From Ulva prolifera (lineage: Eukaryota > Chlorophyta > Ulvophyceae > Ulvales > Ulvaceae): a stretch of DNA of 64,000 bases. Both the position numbers and the translations under genes were made by a program. The DNA lies in the NCBI GenBank assembly GCA_023078555.1, contig CM041203.1, forward strand, positions 515,481 to 579,480, read 5' to 3'. Shown here piece by piece: positions 1 through 11,493 of this stretch (positions are counted from its first letter, which is position 1; each line of letters starts with the position of its first letter). Below the pieces are notes generated by a model, which saw only the letters and a program-made list of their open reading frames with translations, was not told the origin of the DNA and made no database searches.

Positions 1-590
1 CTGTACGGGTCTCCGGAGTAGGCAAGGCTTGGCTGATTGATGCCTTGCAAGGCTGTTCAGATCTTGGTCGACACGAGCCATGTGCAACGCAGCCATTACG
101 TACTGGAATTTCGGAAAGTGAGATCGACGAGGTCACCTGTACAGCATGGCCACATCGCGACGAGATCACCTGTATAGCATGGCCATAATTCGTGATGGCT
201 GACTGACCGCACGTGCAACCTTGCTGCGTGAGTGCAGCGATTGCCCGGAAGCGTTGCGTTTGAAGCAACCCAGCTCGGCCGAAACCTTCGTGTGGCCCAC
301 ACGGTGTGGGCCCAGCTGACCCCGTCCTTATCGAATTAAAGGCCATCACATGCATGCGGGCGGAAGCCTTCATGACGTCGCGCAGGTGCGCATCGCCCGA
401 GGCAGCGCACGAAGCACGTACTTAGATAAGCGGACGGCATCCATGGAACGCTTGCGGCGCCTTTGCGGATCTTGCTTGAGCAGTGCCTAGTTTCGTTTTG
501 AGGCCCGGACGTCACCCCGCGACAGTGTGAAACATGTCACATTTGAAGCACAGCTTATTCCGTAGGGAGGCCTGCGTCTGAGAAGGCGCC
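1..590. other. Intergenic / 5' flank, no gene recognised
   Basis: No convincing coding exon is visible on either strand ahead of the first ABC-transporter exon. The only structure noted is a short tandem duplication near the left end, listed separately. Part of this stretch is presumably promoter and 5' UTR of the ABCG gene, but I see no recognisable core promoter element. Confidence 0.4.
125..190. repeat. 33-bp direct tandem duplication (2 copies)
   Basis: The segment starting CGACGAGGTCACCTGTACAG at 125 recurs at 158 as CGACGAGATCACCTGTATAG with few substitutions, giving two adjacent copies of period 33. It looks like a small slippage duplication. Confidence 0.7.
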
Positions 591-3500
591 ATGAGTGCAA
601 CTCGAGACGAAGCCAGTCGCCTTATCTCAATCATCTCTGACAGTGTAGACGTGAACGGCGATGCGGTGAAACTGTTGCAGAGTGTACCCTCTCACAGGCG
701 AATCACCATCTTGTGGAAGGGGATAAATACGTACGTACCAATATTTAACGCAAAACAATCTTTGAAGGATCGTTTCGCTGTAGCGCCTCGCACGCACGCA
801 GCACCACAGCAGCGACAGGTGCGCAACGGTCCTGTCCTGGTATTCCATTCTTGCAGGCATTCTGTTGCGCATGCATAGCGCAAGCAAATTGCGAGTCAGC
901 ACTTGGGGACATCATGTGTGCAGCATCACGTGTGCGTTTTGGAGTGGGGCGTTCGAAGGGTAGGGCTTTCTGCGGTCGTCGTCGCACACAACACGAGGCA
1001 GTCATGCGTTTGGCCCCCTGCCTGGAGCTGGCGAGCTCGCGGGCCACCTTTCCAACAACCCGACAGCACGTATGCATCACATGGAATCCTCTTGCTCACA
1101 AGGGGTGCACGTCAAATGTGCTGCTGTCCGCAAATCCGGGATACCATCGCAAGTACCGCCCGCACGGCCTGCGAGCATGTTGTGTAGGAGCTGATCACGC
1201 ATTGCCTCACCACTGCTGTCACACGAGCCATCGACGCAACAAGCAATTGAATGCACTTGTATTTGCTCCGACCTCCAACCTTGTATGCTTCAGGTCCTTC
1301 ATGGCCTGCGGGGCGTCGTTCAGCCTGGAGAGGTGCTTGGACTCATGGGCCCCTCTGGCAGTGGCAAAACATCCCTCATATCAGTGCTCGGAGGCCGCAA
1401 ACCTCAGTCCATGACCATCACCGGGGATGTATCCTTCAATGGAACCCCTTTAAACCGCTCCCTGAAGTCCAACATGGGCTTCGTGCTGCAAGATGATGTT
1501 CTCTTTGACTCCTTAACAGTTCATGAGACACTATACTATGCAGCGCGATTACGCCTCCCACATGACATGCCCATGTGTGTCCCTCCTTCCTACACCGGAA
1601 ACGCCTTCATCAACGCGCCGGGCGCAAAACACCGCCTGCCTCTCATCATACGCGGAGCCGCCTGCTCCTGGCACTCTAAGCATGCTCCAGCAGTCTTTCC
1701 TACACTTGAGTGTCCCGACCGGGACCTGAAGCGATTGTCACTCGTGCACAGGTATGAAAAACAGGAGCGCGTGGACGGTGTCATCTCTGCTCTTGGCTTG
1801 GGAAAATGCAGGGATACGCTCGTTGGCGGCCCCACGCGCCGCGGTGTGTCAGGAGGCGAGCGCAAGCGAGTGTCGGTTGGACACGAGCTCCTCATCAATC
1901 CCTCTGTCATCATTCTGGACGAGCCGACATCGGGCCTCGACTCCACGACAGCCATGTCGCTTGTGCTCACCCTCCGGTCGTTGGCACGAGACGGCCGTGC
2001 TATCATCACCACCATCCACCAGCCCTCTAGCCGCCTGTTCCACCAGCTTGACCGTCTGATGCTCATGTCAGATGGCCATGCCATCTACAGCGGACTTGCA
2101 AAGGCATGCCTCATCAGCAAAGAACAACCTAGAGCAATCGTGGCGCTTTGCGTGTGCTAGGCATAGGCCATCAAGGCATACCCATTGTCTGCGCAAGTAA
2201 TTTCTGTGCTTCCCTGCTGTAATCTGGTGCCAGCTCACTTGAGGTCGGGGATGCGTGGTGGGTGACCTGTGTTGCCTTGCTGCGCTTACTGCTGGTGTAT
2301 CTTCAGCATGACCTACGATCTCTGCGGTCTTGGACATGTGTCGCGGCACTGTTGTGTATGCACATCCCGCAAGCCTGTCAGCATACAGTACGAGAGAATT
2401 TGGTAGCTTGCAGGAGGTGAGTGAGTGGTTTGGCAATCTGGGGTGCAAGCTGCCGTATGGCGTGAACGTGGCAGACTTTATCCTGGACCTGGCCAGTGGC
2501 GAGTTTGAGGACAGCAGGCCCATGCTTGGCGTCATGGGCACAGAACGGAGGGGAAAACTCATCGAGGTGGTGCAATAAATCCATGTTGCTCGTTCTCCTC
2601 TCGCAGTCCAGCGCTTACCTGTCATTCGTTGGCAGTCCCACTTGCATGATGATGCTCGGCTGCCATGCTAGGCTTGGGCACTTGTTTGCACCAATCATAA
2701 CTAGGCCGTCCTCTCCTGTCATGGCATCTCCAGTTTTACGGTGCCGCGATGTGTCCAGCTTGCGATTGGGGATTCCTTCATACATGTGCATGCGGCACTT
2801 GCACAGCCGTCGTCTTGCTGCTGAGACGCACTGGTGGACACCTGATGCAGTAGAGGCTGTAGCGTGATTTCACTTCTATGTGGCTAGTAACGGCTTGGCC
2901 TGTTGCTGTGCAGAAGCAGCACTTTTGTTCCTCCTGCAAGTGATCATGTCCAGGGCAGGTCTAGGCCAGGATATGATTTCTGACACAGTGGTGACCATCT
3001 ACAATGGCAGTAGCTCCACAAATTGACATGCGAATTGCCAGGGTGGTAGGAATCATTGTATGACTCCCCTTTGGTGCCGCTATGAGCTGGGAATTGCGTC
3101 AAGCAGGCACTTGAGCTCGACATGTAGCTTTTGCTCTAAGATATTGGAACAGCACCAGTTCTCCTGCACATACCCACGCAGACAATGTTGTCGATTTTGC
3201 AGGTGTGTGGAGTCCTTCCTGGAGGACTGCGAAGAGGCTTCCATGGGAGGAAAGACATCCCCAATGTGCCAGCGCTGCGTCTAAACTCGCAGTTTGCTGG
3301 AGGGACTTGAGCGATGGGGTCACCGCTGCAACGTCTCGGCGGTTGCGAGGATACCTGCCCTCCAAGCGCCGAATTTCTGTCCCTGTACAAAAGTATGGCT
3401 GCTACCACATGCTCTTCTGTCCAAGGTGATCAAGCTGATTGCGATGTTCGATGTCCACCATCATCATGTGTTTAGCACTCGCAGTGCCGCGGGGTCTCGC

Positions 3501-5281
3501 CCCTTGATCTCAGAATACAGAATTTCAGCTCATCGGCATGATCAGGGTATGCTATGCTGCTCGAGACAGCTGGTCCACTCGCATGACAGATTCTGAGGTC
3601 AGTGCTCTTCAAGTAACAACCTTGACCGGCGTGCAGGCTGGGAGCGAGGTACGTCGAGCAGCTGAGGGTGCTCTTTGTGCGCAGCATGAAGACTCGACGC
3701 TTCCAGGCTCTAGGCGTGCAGCGCTTTTTGCAATTTTGGCCTGACTGGCTTTATCGCAGGGCTACTGTGGTGGCGGCGTGGCGCTGAAAATACAGTGGCT
3801 GCAGCCCGTGACATGGCTGCCCTACTTTTCTTTGAGACTGTGCGCACTCCTTGGGGCACACCCTGTGCCATTACCTTGTTGCAGAAGCTGGGCATTTGAT
3901 CACCGACAACGCTCCCCCATGGTCAATCAATGGAATTTCGTGAGTGGACCAATTTCACCGGGCATACTGTATGATTTATTATTAATGAGAGTTCAGCTGT
4001 CACATCTATTGGCATTCATCGTCATCCTTGAGCGTTGCATGCATGGTTTATGTAGCATTGTCGGTATAAAGTCTATCTACAAAGGATTTTGTGTACAGCA
4101 GCCTAACTTCATGAAACATTCTACGCATCAGACAATGTGCTGTTGCTGTCATGACACGTGCCATGAGACGGCCACGAGTTCGATGCATTGACAACTGCAG
4201 ACTTTATGCGAGTGGTGCCGAGCACCTCGACCTGTTCAAGACAGAGCGACTCAGTCCTTGGTCATTGTGTGAAGTGCATTGCTGTGAAAGACTGTCACAA
4301 CAGGCTGGTTCTGCCTGCAGACTTTCATGTGTGTTGCGATGCTGTTGGCTCATTGTTCACGTTCCCGGCAGAGATGAAGATGCTGCTCAAGGAGCGCTCT
4401 AGTGGCATGTACAATCTCAGCGCATACTACATCTCCCGTTCAGCTGCATCGATGCCTTTGGAGCTGCTGTACCCCACAGTATTTACAGTTCTGGCCTACT
4501 GGATGGGGGCTCTGCGGCCACAGGTGCGGCAAATGGTTGTTGACTATGGGATTATCCAGATCGAGCGGCACCTAAATGCAATATCTATGGGGGCAGGTTT
4601 CCAGCGTTGATGCAGATGATCCCGCATATGCTCGCGAGTGGCTGGCGAATCCTAGTGCAAATTGTCGACAACAGTGTTGCTGTGCAGTTTGTGTGGTTCC
4701 TTGGTAACTGGGGCCGCAATTGTGCTGGGAGTTCTGACATCGCAAAGTGTCGGACTATTGATTGGTGCGGCGATGCCAAAATTCGAAACCGCGCAGACGA
4801 CAGCAACAATTGTGATTCTCTCATTCATGCTTGCTAGCGGATTCTGGATACAGCAGATTCCTTCCTTTTTGTTTTGGCTGAAGTGCGCTGCTGCTCAATT
4901 CAGTGCATGCAGTTGCTGCGAGTCTGCCATCAATCAGCAATTGCGGCTGGCAGCACGATCAGCTTGTTTGCATCAACGCGTCCACTCACATCACTCTGGT
5001 ACAGGTACCTGTCTTTTATGTATTGGACTTACTCACTGCTGGCAAAGATCGAGTTTTCTGGTCGGGAGGTTGTTGACTGCAACCTGACAAACTCCAGTGC
5101 AGCAGATGATATAGCGGCAGATGGAGAGTGCGCAGCTGTGCAAGATGTGACTGCTGCCTTGTCCCTTCCCCGTAGTTTAGGCGAAACTCCTCTGTTAGAG
5201 GCTGGGGTGATGTTTCTGATGCTCGTCATCTTGCGGTATGTGGTTTACCTTGTCTTGTGGAAGAAGACAAGGACTGCGTAG
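591..5281 (+). CDS. ABC transporter, G family half-transporter (multi-exon)
   Basis: A WHITE/ABCG-type half-transporter: an N-terminal ATPase domain followed by a membrane domain, expected to export lipids or hydrophobic compounds as a dimer. Visible motifs: Walker A GPSGSGKTSL (exon from 1294), signature VSGGERKRVSVG, Walker B VIILDEPTSGLD, H-loop HQPSSRLF (exon 1752-2103), the linker exon from 2414 (FGNLGCKLPYG), the conserved FPAEMKMLLKERSSGMYNLS segment (~4340-4440), and transmembrane exons ending with QQIPSFLFW and YLSFMYWTYSLL. Introns I could phase: 1575-1751 (GT-AG), 2104-2413 (GC-AG) and 4883-5004 (GT-AG). The last exon is 5005-5281. The proposed start at 591 gives a lead ending ITILWKGINTY, which fits the pre-Walker beta strand of ABCGs; the next exon may be missing a few residues. 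Several junctions between 2570 and 4340 are unresolved, and transmembrane helix 1 looks short in any simple splice. Family assignment is firm; substrate is unknown. Confidence 0.9.
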
Positions 5282-5951
5282 CGATTAAGCTGCAAAGTCA
5301 TGGCAATGCATGGGCACTCTAGATTTTTTAGAATGTGCTGCAACACGTCTGTTGCAGCTCGGGCTTCTGCACAAGTCGCACCGACATACTCATGCCAAGG
5401 CCAGCTTTCCCTCTAGTCAGATTCTGTCTTCATCAGTGACATAATCATCGTGATCCCACGAGTGTGTCCACCCTCAGAGGTGTTGCTTGTGAGCTGACTA
5501 TCGGAGCTGGATCTACCATGCTTGTGCAGACAAATCTTTACAGTCTGATTGCTGTATCCAATTGCCGTTGACCTGGCACCATGCCTCCCAGTGAAAACCC
5601 GCACGATGCAAATATGAAATCCAGTTTAATTGTTTCCACTTGCTTATGGATGTGGTATGTTGAGTAGTGAGATGCAGTGAGAGTTCGCATGTAAAGCAAA
5701 TGCGTCCCGCCAATGACCTGGCTGCTCTTTCAGCAGGATGTCTCTCGGTTGTGTCATAGTTTAGCGCAGCTCTGGGTGTGCTGTTACGCTGGATTTACAC
5801 CTACAAAGACAAATGATGATGCGCATAATTGCCAGCAGTGGCGTTGATCCCGCATGTATGAGTGGGACAGGGTTCCAAGTGTATGTGCGGCTGAAGAAAC
5901 CCTGTTCTGCCCCATATTTCTGTTGCGTCACACATCCACGTCTGCTTCCAG
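5282..5951. other. Intergenic, nothing recognised
   Basis: About 670 bases between the ABCG stop and the first supported exon of the next gene. No domain-like translation was found. It probably holds the ABCG 3' UTR and the 5' region or first exon of the COG2426-type gene. Confidence 0.35.
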
Positions 5952-7578
5952 GTACCTGCTAGCCCTCGGCGTTGGCTGCCTAGTCAGCTGCGATCTCCAC
6001 ACTCTTGGAGCTGCCGCACAGGCCCTAGTGGGTCATGCTGGTGAGCACACAGGTAGCCATGCGTGTGGTAGGCCATTGCGCCGGAATAGTCTCTGTGTCA
6101 GGGCATGCATTGCGGTTCCGCTGCCTAGGCGAAGCCGCGGGCTTGTAATTACAAGGCACATCCTGAGCGAACCCCTGCCCTTGATGAATCATCTCAGGAT
6201 GAAGAATTTACCTCAACGTTGTACATATTGAAATTTGAGAAGGTCGGGCGCCATGCTGGATGCTGACGCACGCTGCGCGGAATTGGGAATGGAAAGAAAA
6301 GCTTGGTTGTGGGGCATATGGCGTGGTGGCCCGTAGACCCAGGGTTTTCCTAACCAGCTCATCACTGCCGAGCAGCAGCTGGGATGGCTCGCCTACCTGA
6401 ACAAGTGCAGCAGTGTCGCTATGATTCCAGGCACTGAGTGGAGTTTGCATGAGTGGTGGACACCCCCCCGCCATGACGCAACACTGGGTGGCCAGGTGCA
6501 CATCGTAGCACCTCAGATGTCACCACAGTGCCCCACGGGCGCTGGACCCTTTTTTATTTTCGACAGGTATCTTGATCGCGCCTGCGCTGGCCCCGACGGC
6601 AGATGTCGACTTCAACGAGTTCCCAAGCTACAGCGCTGCAGACGCATCCAGCGTGGAAATCCTCACAACATGCAAACTCGCCATCGACACTGTAAGATAG
6701 TACGTGGTTCATATCGCGGTGCAGTTGGACGGGTAGCTGGACAGTCTCCATGTGGCAGCTATCGCGAGCAGCTCACGCAAGCCAAGTCCAGTCAGGATCC
6801 ATTGCCGTGTGGAACAGAGGAGCCTGCTGCCATCTTACCAGGTCCGCCTCAGGTGGAGAATGTGATAGGTCTTGAACACTTCTCATGGCGATCCTGTGGC
6901 AGCGCGGCACTGCTGTCTGCGAAGACATGCAAGCCGTTTCAGGTCTACCTGATTGCCGTTTCCCTGAGCATGGCTTTGGTATCCATTGCGCCCCCAGCTC
7001 ATGCAAGTATTGCTGAGGCAGTCTCCACAAGTCTACGTGATGTTGCGCCTGATTGGCTTGTGGTATTAGTGCTGGCTAGCCTTCCTGTTGTTGAACTGCG
7101 GGGTGCAGTGCCAATTGGGATTTCTATTTTGGGCCTCCCCCCCCCGGTAACATATGCCCTGGCAGTTATGGGCAACATGATCCCAGTACCCCTGATCTTA
7201 CTGGGTCTCCGGCCACTTGTGAAGGCATCTGCTGGAGTTCCACCTGTGTATAAGCTACTGGAGCTCTTGCTGAGCCGCGCTCGCAAACAAACACACGGCA
7301 TGGACCGGGACACAATCTTCATGGGGCTTGCATACTTTGTCGCCGTTCCACTGCCTGGTACAGGCGCCTGGAGTGGTGCAATTGCTGCATTTGTGCTTGA
7401 GCTCCCCTTCTGGCCAGCAGTGTTGTCCAACTTTTTAGGTGTGTGCTGTGCTGGGGCCCTGGTGACAATGCTCACTTGCATGGGCTGGACAGGGCTATGG
7501 CTGGCGATCATTATATTGCTGATTTTGCCCCTAGTGAGTGTTCTTGTGAAGAGCATGCAAGCTGATCCGAGGAGTTGA
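5952..7578 (+). CDS. COG2426-type small multidrug-export membrane protein, probably plastid-targeted
   Basis: The last exon (from about 6943, possibly 6853, to the stop at 7578) matches the COG2426/Sm_multidrug_ex family (PF06695): PDWLVVLVLASLPVVELRGA, then PIGISILGLPPPVTYALAVMGN, then YFVAVPLPGTGAWSG and a hydrophobic C-terminal helix. These are small polytopic membrane proteins; the export function is a family label, not demonstrated here. Just upstream is a hydrophobic stretch ending APPAHA, which resembles a plastid or thylakoid targeting cleavage region. Two exons, 5952-6047 and about 6567-6692, splice in compatible phase (donors GTGAGC and GTAAGA) and add a hydrophobic, acidic N-terminal part. 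Whether they belong to this gene or to a neighbour is uncertain, and the initiating ATG was not fixed. A TGTAA signal lies three bases after the stop. Confidence 0.75.
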
Positions 7579-7580
7579 AA

Positions 7581-7590
7581 TGTAATTACA
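7581..7590. terminator. Palindromic TGTAATTACA, candidate shared poly(A) signal
   Basis: This palindrome contains the green-algal poly(A) signal TGTAA on both strands. It lies between the convergent COG2426-type gene (stop 7578, +) and USP gene 1 (stop at 7729, -), so each could use it. The + copy is unusually close to its stop codon. Confidence 0.4.
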
Positions 7591-7728
7591 AGGTGCTGTT
7601 GCAATGCGAAGGTGTCATCTGATCATATTGCTAATTGATGAGATTTGATCTACATATGTCAATATTGGCCAGCGATGGGAACACGATCACAATGAAGAAA
7701 AACTGATACGATCACCCGAAGACAGTAG

Positions 7729-8486
7729 CTACTCCAGCACCAACACTGGTGTCTCTGACTTGTGAGACAGGTACGACGATACAGATCCCATGAACAGCTC
7801 CTGGATAGGGCCCTTGTGTCCAGACATGCACACCAGTGCAGCTGCATTGAGATTCTCCGCTGTACGGCAAATAGCACTGCCAACTGACTCCATCGGGTTG
7901 ACTGAATCCTCCTCAATGATGTGAATCGACATTTTCACCGAACCTGCACAGATTGCCACAGTGGCGGCGAACGCAGCCATGTTCAGTCACTGGACGGCCC
8001 AGCCTTGCAATTCTATGCACATGCCACACAACATGTTGTTGCAAATTTCCAGCATCTGATGCACATCGTCGAATCAAGACAGCATTGGCCGCAAGCTTGC
8101 CGAATCTGATATTTCGGATAGGAACACAGGTGACGAAGCTATCAGTTCATGGGCGTTTCCAAATGCTAGCGAATCCTTCACGCACCGTCTGCAGGCACTA
8201 AAGCTTGCAACCGGCTGCCCAGCTCAGCATGTAGCTGTGCACGCCGTTCCTGCACGTCATCTTCAGATGGTCCTGGCAACACCGAGACAATGCCCTCTGC
8301 ATACACCTGATAGACAGGAGTGGTTGGTATAGCAGGGATGACATGCAGTGCATGCACATGATCCCCTGGCCGGGTGATGTTCCTTATTGTCCAGTCCGTC
8401 ATCTTCTCGCTGCTTTCGGAGGTGTCCACAGCAAGAACGATGTTGCGGTTGTCGGCAACTGCCAGATGTTGATCACTGTCCTGCAC
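7729..8486 (-). CDS. Universal stress protein (USP) family, gene 1
   Basis: A UspA-fold nucleotide-binding protein (PF00582). Two exons join exactly in phase: 8486-8186 and 7943-7729, 171 codons plus stop. Early residues NIVLAVDTSESS form the first beta strand and its D-S loop. The C-terminal exon has the ATP-binding signature of the family, SGHKGPIQELFMGSVSSYL, that is G-x2-G-x9-G-S with slight variation, then the final strand TPVLVLE. USPs act as cytosolic or organellar stress adaptors; the exact role cannot be read from sequence. The intron (8185-7944) is phase 1 and GT-AG. A related USP gene lies just upstream on the same strand, so the pair is a tandem duplication. The ATG at 8486 is the first in frame and leaves a short N-terminal extension. 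Confidence 0.9.
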
Positions 8487-8995
8487 ATCCAGAGTACAGG
8501 TACAGAAAACAAAGTTAACGTGAAACCCAATACGTCAGGACATGTATGTATGTATGCACGATTACATACAGTCGTATCCATTTGGACTCCGAAATCCGGG
8601 ACATGTACTAGGTGTTCAAATTTGGGGATTGCTGCGGGCCTGAGATGCCCTCTAAAAATGCCAGTGACAGTGGGTAATCTTCAGGCGTCACATACTAATT
8701 GACCTATTACCAGAAGTGCTTAGCGCCAATCAGCCAGCATCCGCATCACTATCCACTTCCTCAACACAGTCAACGTTGCTGTGGCAAACAGTGGTGCTTG
8801 GCAGGTCAACAAGTAGTTGTTCTGCTGTTCGGGAAGACAAACAAGCGGGTGAAAACTTTCAAAGCATCCTCGAGGGAACACTATCAGCGTGTTATCCGCG
8901 AAATCTCGAGCATTAAGCGATCATGCCACAGTCCGCTGCATGTGCTACATGCATATGTGTTTCAAGTCATTGAGCCAGTTAAAACTTCCGATAAT
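8487..8995. other. Intergenic between tandem USP genes
   Basis: No coding exon recognised. The stretch should hold the 3' UTR of USP gene 2 and the promoter of USP gene 1 (both minus strand). It contains a short TGTA-rich patch near 8540-8570. Confidence 0.35.
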
Positions 8996-10185
8996 TCAAG
9001 GTGAGCGCACGCTGAGTCGTGGGGCGTGCAACACGATGACCGGCTTCTCGCATTGGTGCACCAGGAAGTTCGAGATACTGCCCATCATGAACTCTGCAAG
9101 CATACTCTTGCGGTGCGAACTGACTACCACTGCGGCGGCATCTACCTCGTTTGCCATGCTGACAATGTTGTCCCCAATGCCTGCTCCGAATGCAGCTCCT
9201 TCTTCACACAACACATTGAACTCGTAGTCGACCTACAGCAGGGCACCACATGTACTGTTGTTCTACATGCCCTTCCTGTGCAATGAATGGACGGACTAGT
9301 CTGCCATGACATGCGAGACTGCGATTGAGGTGCAGCTGACAGCAATGGAAGCCACACCCCAGCCTTAGCCATACGACCACTGTACTTCTCGGCAAGGTTA
9401 GTGCGTGCTTGATCTAGGTGGACCTTCTGCTGCTGTTTATATGGCAAACGCTCCACTGGGACACCTATGCCAGTGACACTCAGAACATCCACTGGTTGTC
9501 CAGGAAGACAGTGGACAACGTGTAGCTTGTCACCTGCACGTGATGAGGGATTAGGCTCATTTAAAAACGGGCCTGGCTCAGATGGGGCGTCAGCATGCAT
9601 GCGTTTGCCGGCGACAATTGAAACCACACTGGACGCAGAGCGTACCCTTGCGATAGACATTCGCCACAGTCCAATCAACAGCGTACTGGGAATCCTGAAC
9701 AATTCGACATTCATGTGGTCGTCTCACTAGCAGTGATTGCCAGGCAGGCCTCATGATCAGGAGGCACGAGCTGTGACATCGACTCGTTCATCGTGCAAGT
9801 TATCCGATGCAATGAATCGTCACCAGCCAAAAAACCCAGGTCCAGAACATAAAAAAACAGGTCCAGAATAGGAATATGACAGTAGTTGACATCGAATACA
9901 GCGATACGGAACGTTGCGTGTAGGAGAGCGCACCTGGGAATTATCCACTGCCAGGATCAACTGGCGTTTGGCATATGTATGGACAGGCCGTGACAACTTG
10001 GATGGCGACCGAGAACTTCGTTGCATTATATTGCGCCGGTATGATGGCGATAGCACAGTTTTCAAGGCCAGCGATAACTCTGGCGCGATTATAGCCCAGT
10101 CCGTGTAGATACGCGCGCTTGCGCTCAGGGCCATGAAATTTCTCCTGATCCCTCCACCGAGCCGAGCCATCGTAGCAGAAGCCAT
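8996..10185 (-). CDS. Universal stress protein (USP) family, gene 2, with N-terminal extension
   Basis: Second USP-fold gene. Four exons splice in frame: 10185-9934, 9694-9646, 9533-9358 and 9232-8996, giving 237 codons plus stop. Exon 1 ends with RQLILAVDNSQ (first strand), exon 2 carries YAVDWTVANVY, exon 3 DKLHVVHCLPG, and exon 4 SSHRKSMLAEFMMGSISNFL followed by KPVIVLH. In the nucleotide-binding loop the second glycine of the usual G-x2-G pattern appears replaced (SSHRKSM), so ATP binding may differ from gene 1. The first ~75 residues before the USP fold are basic and serine-rich and could be an organellar presequence; alternatively the real start is a later ATG near 10027. Intron-exon structure differs from gene 1, so the duplication is old. 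Confidence 0.88.
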
Positions 10186-10605
10186 TCAAGGCGAGGCTTG
10201 CTTGGTTGTAGGCCAGACTTAGCCTGTATGTGCACGGTCTGTTTAAATCAGGCCTGTTCCGGTGCTGTCCCAATCTCACCGTTCATAGAACTTCATACGC
10301 TACAATAACCACGTACATGCACAGACACGCGGAGCTCAATGTACCGCTTATGGATGCAAATATCACCGAATGATGCTGGTCGACATTGCAGAATTGACAC
10401 TGCAAAACGAACGCACGAGTCGTCTATCTTGCAGCATTCCCACGGAATTCTGGCGTGACGTGTACACGCATGCATTCCTCTGCCGGACGCGCACGCGCAG
10501 AAATCCACATGCCAGCGCGCACGAACGAGCGAGGATCTATATTACAAGCGACAAGCCCCCCTTCGGTTGCGCTTTGACACTCGAAGCTGAAGCATGAAGC
10601 TCGAT
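10186..10605. other. Intergenic, nothing recognised
   Basis: About 420 bases upstream of USP gene 2, with no supported exon. It likely includes that gene's promoter. Confidence 0.3.
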
Positions 10606-11340
10606 GCTGGCGGAGCGCTGCAGCAAGCGTGGCCAGAGGTGCATCGCAGCTGCGGCGCCCTGCTGCTCGATGCACGGTGCTCGACGCTCGACGCGATCGA
10701 TTTCTGTCGCAGTAAATATAATGCATAAGTGATGATCAGAATATGTGATCGAAGCGGCCGCGTCCGTGGCGGAGCGCCGCTGAAAAGCTCGACAGAAAGT
10801 ACACGTGGCCCGAAGGGGGGCCCGGAGGGGGGCCTGTCGGTCCTCGACGCTTGAGAAGATTGACGCCTGAAGCCGATGCAAGCGATGCCTGACACGCTGA
10901 AAACAGTGCAAATGCTACACATAAGCTATGTGATGCCTCGGCTGGCTCCGAAGCGGTCGCATCCGTGGCGGAGCGCTGCAGCCAGCGTGGCCAGAGGTGC
11001 AGCGCTCTGCCGCGCGATGCGTCATGCTCGAAGCTCGATGCGAATCGTTTCTGATGCACTAAATATGAAGTATATAATTTAATTAGAACATGGGATGCCT
11101 CGGCCGAACCAGAAGCGGCCGCATCCGTGGCGGAGCGCCGCTGAAAGGCGCGTGGCCAGAGGTGCAGCGCAACTTCGGCGCCCTACAGCGCTGCAGAGGA
11201 ACGACGCGAACGCGAAGCGACCTGCGTCGCGGGATCTCTGGACGCAGATGCACAGACGCGAAGCCGACGCCGAAGCCCCGACGCGGAGGCGAGGCCGGAA
11301 TGGAGCAGCCGCCGGACAATGGATACATAGATACAGGATG
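10606..11340. repeat. Diverged higher-order tandem repeat, ~358-bp period
   Basis: The core GTGGCGGAGCG (first copy CTGGCGGAGCG) occurs near 10608, 10766, 10965 and 11126. Copies 1 and 3 continue CTGCAGC(A/C)AGCGTGGCCAG; copies 2 and 4 continue CCGCTGAAA. Spacing between like copies is about 357-360 bases, so the array is two copies of a two-part unit. Each unit includes an AT-rich spacer containing TAAATAT (near 10708 and 11057). The rest is strongly GC-rich. I see no coding function. Confidence 0.7.
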
Positions 11341-11493
11341 CTGAATATTATACTTATGATATGACATGCGTTTCTAAATGCCGTTGATGTGACCGTGTTC
11401 GCTCAGACTGGCATCTGCTTTTTAGTCATATCGCTGTAATCGCAAGACCAAAAACTCGCGCACACGATTCTTGCAGAAAAGACAGGCAGCATC

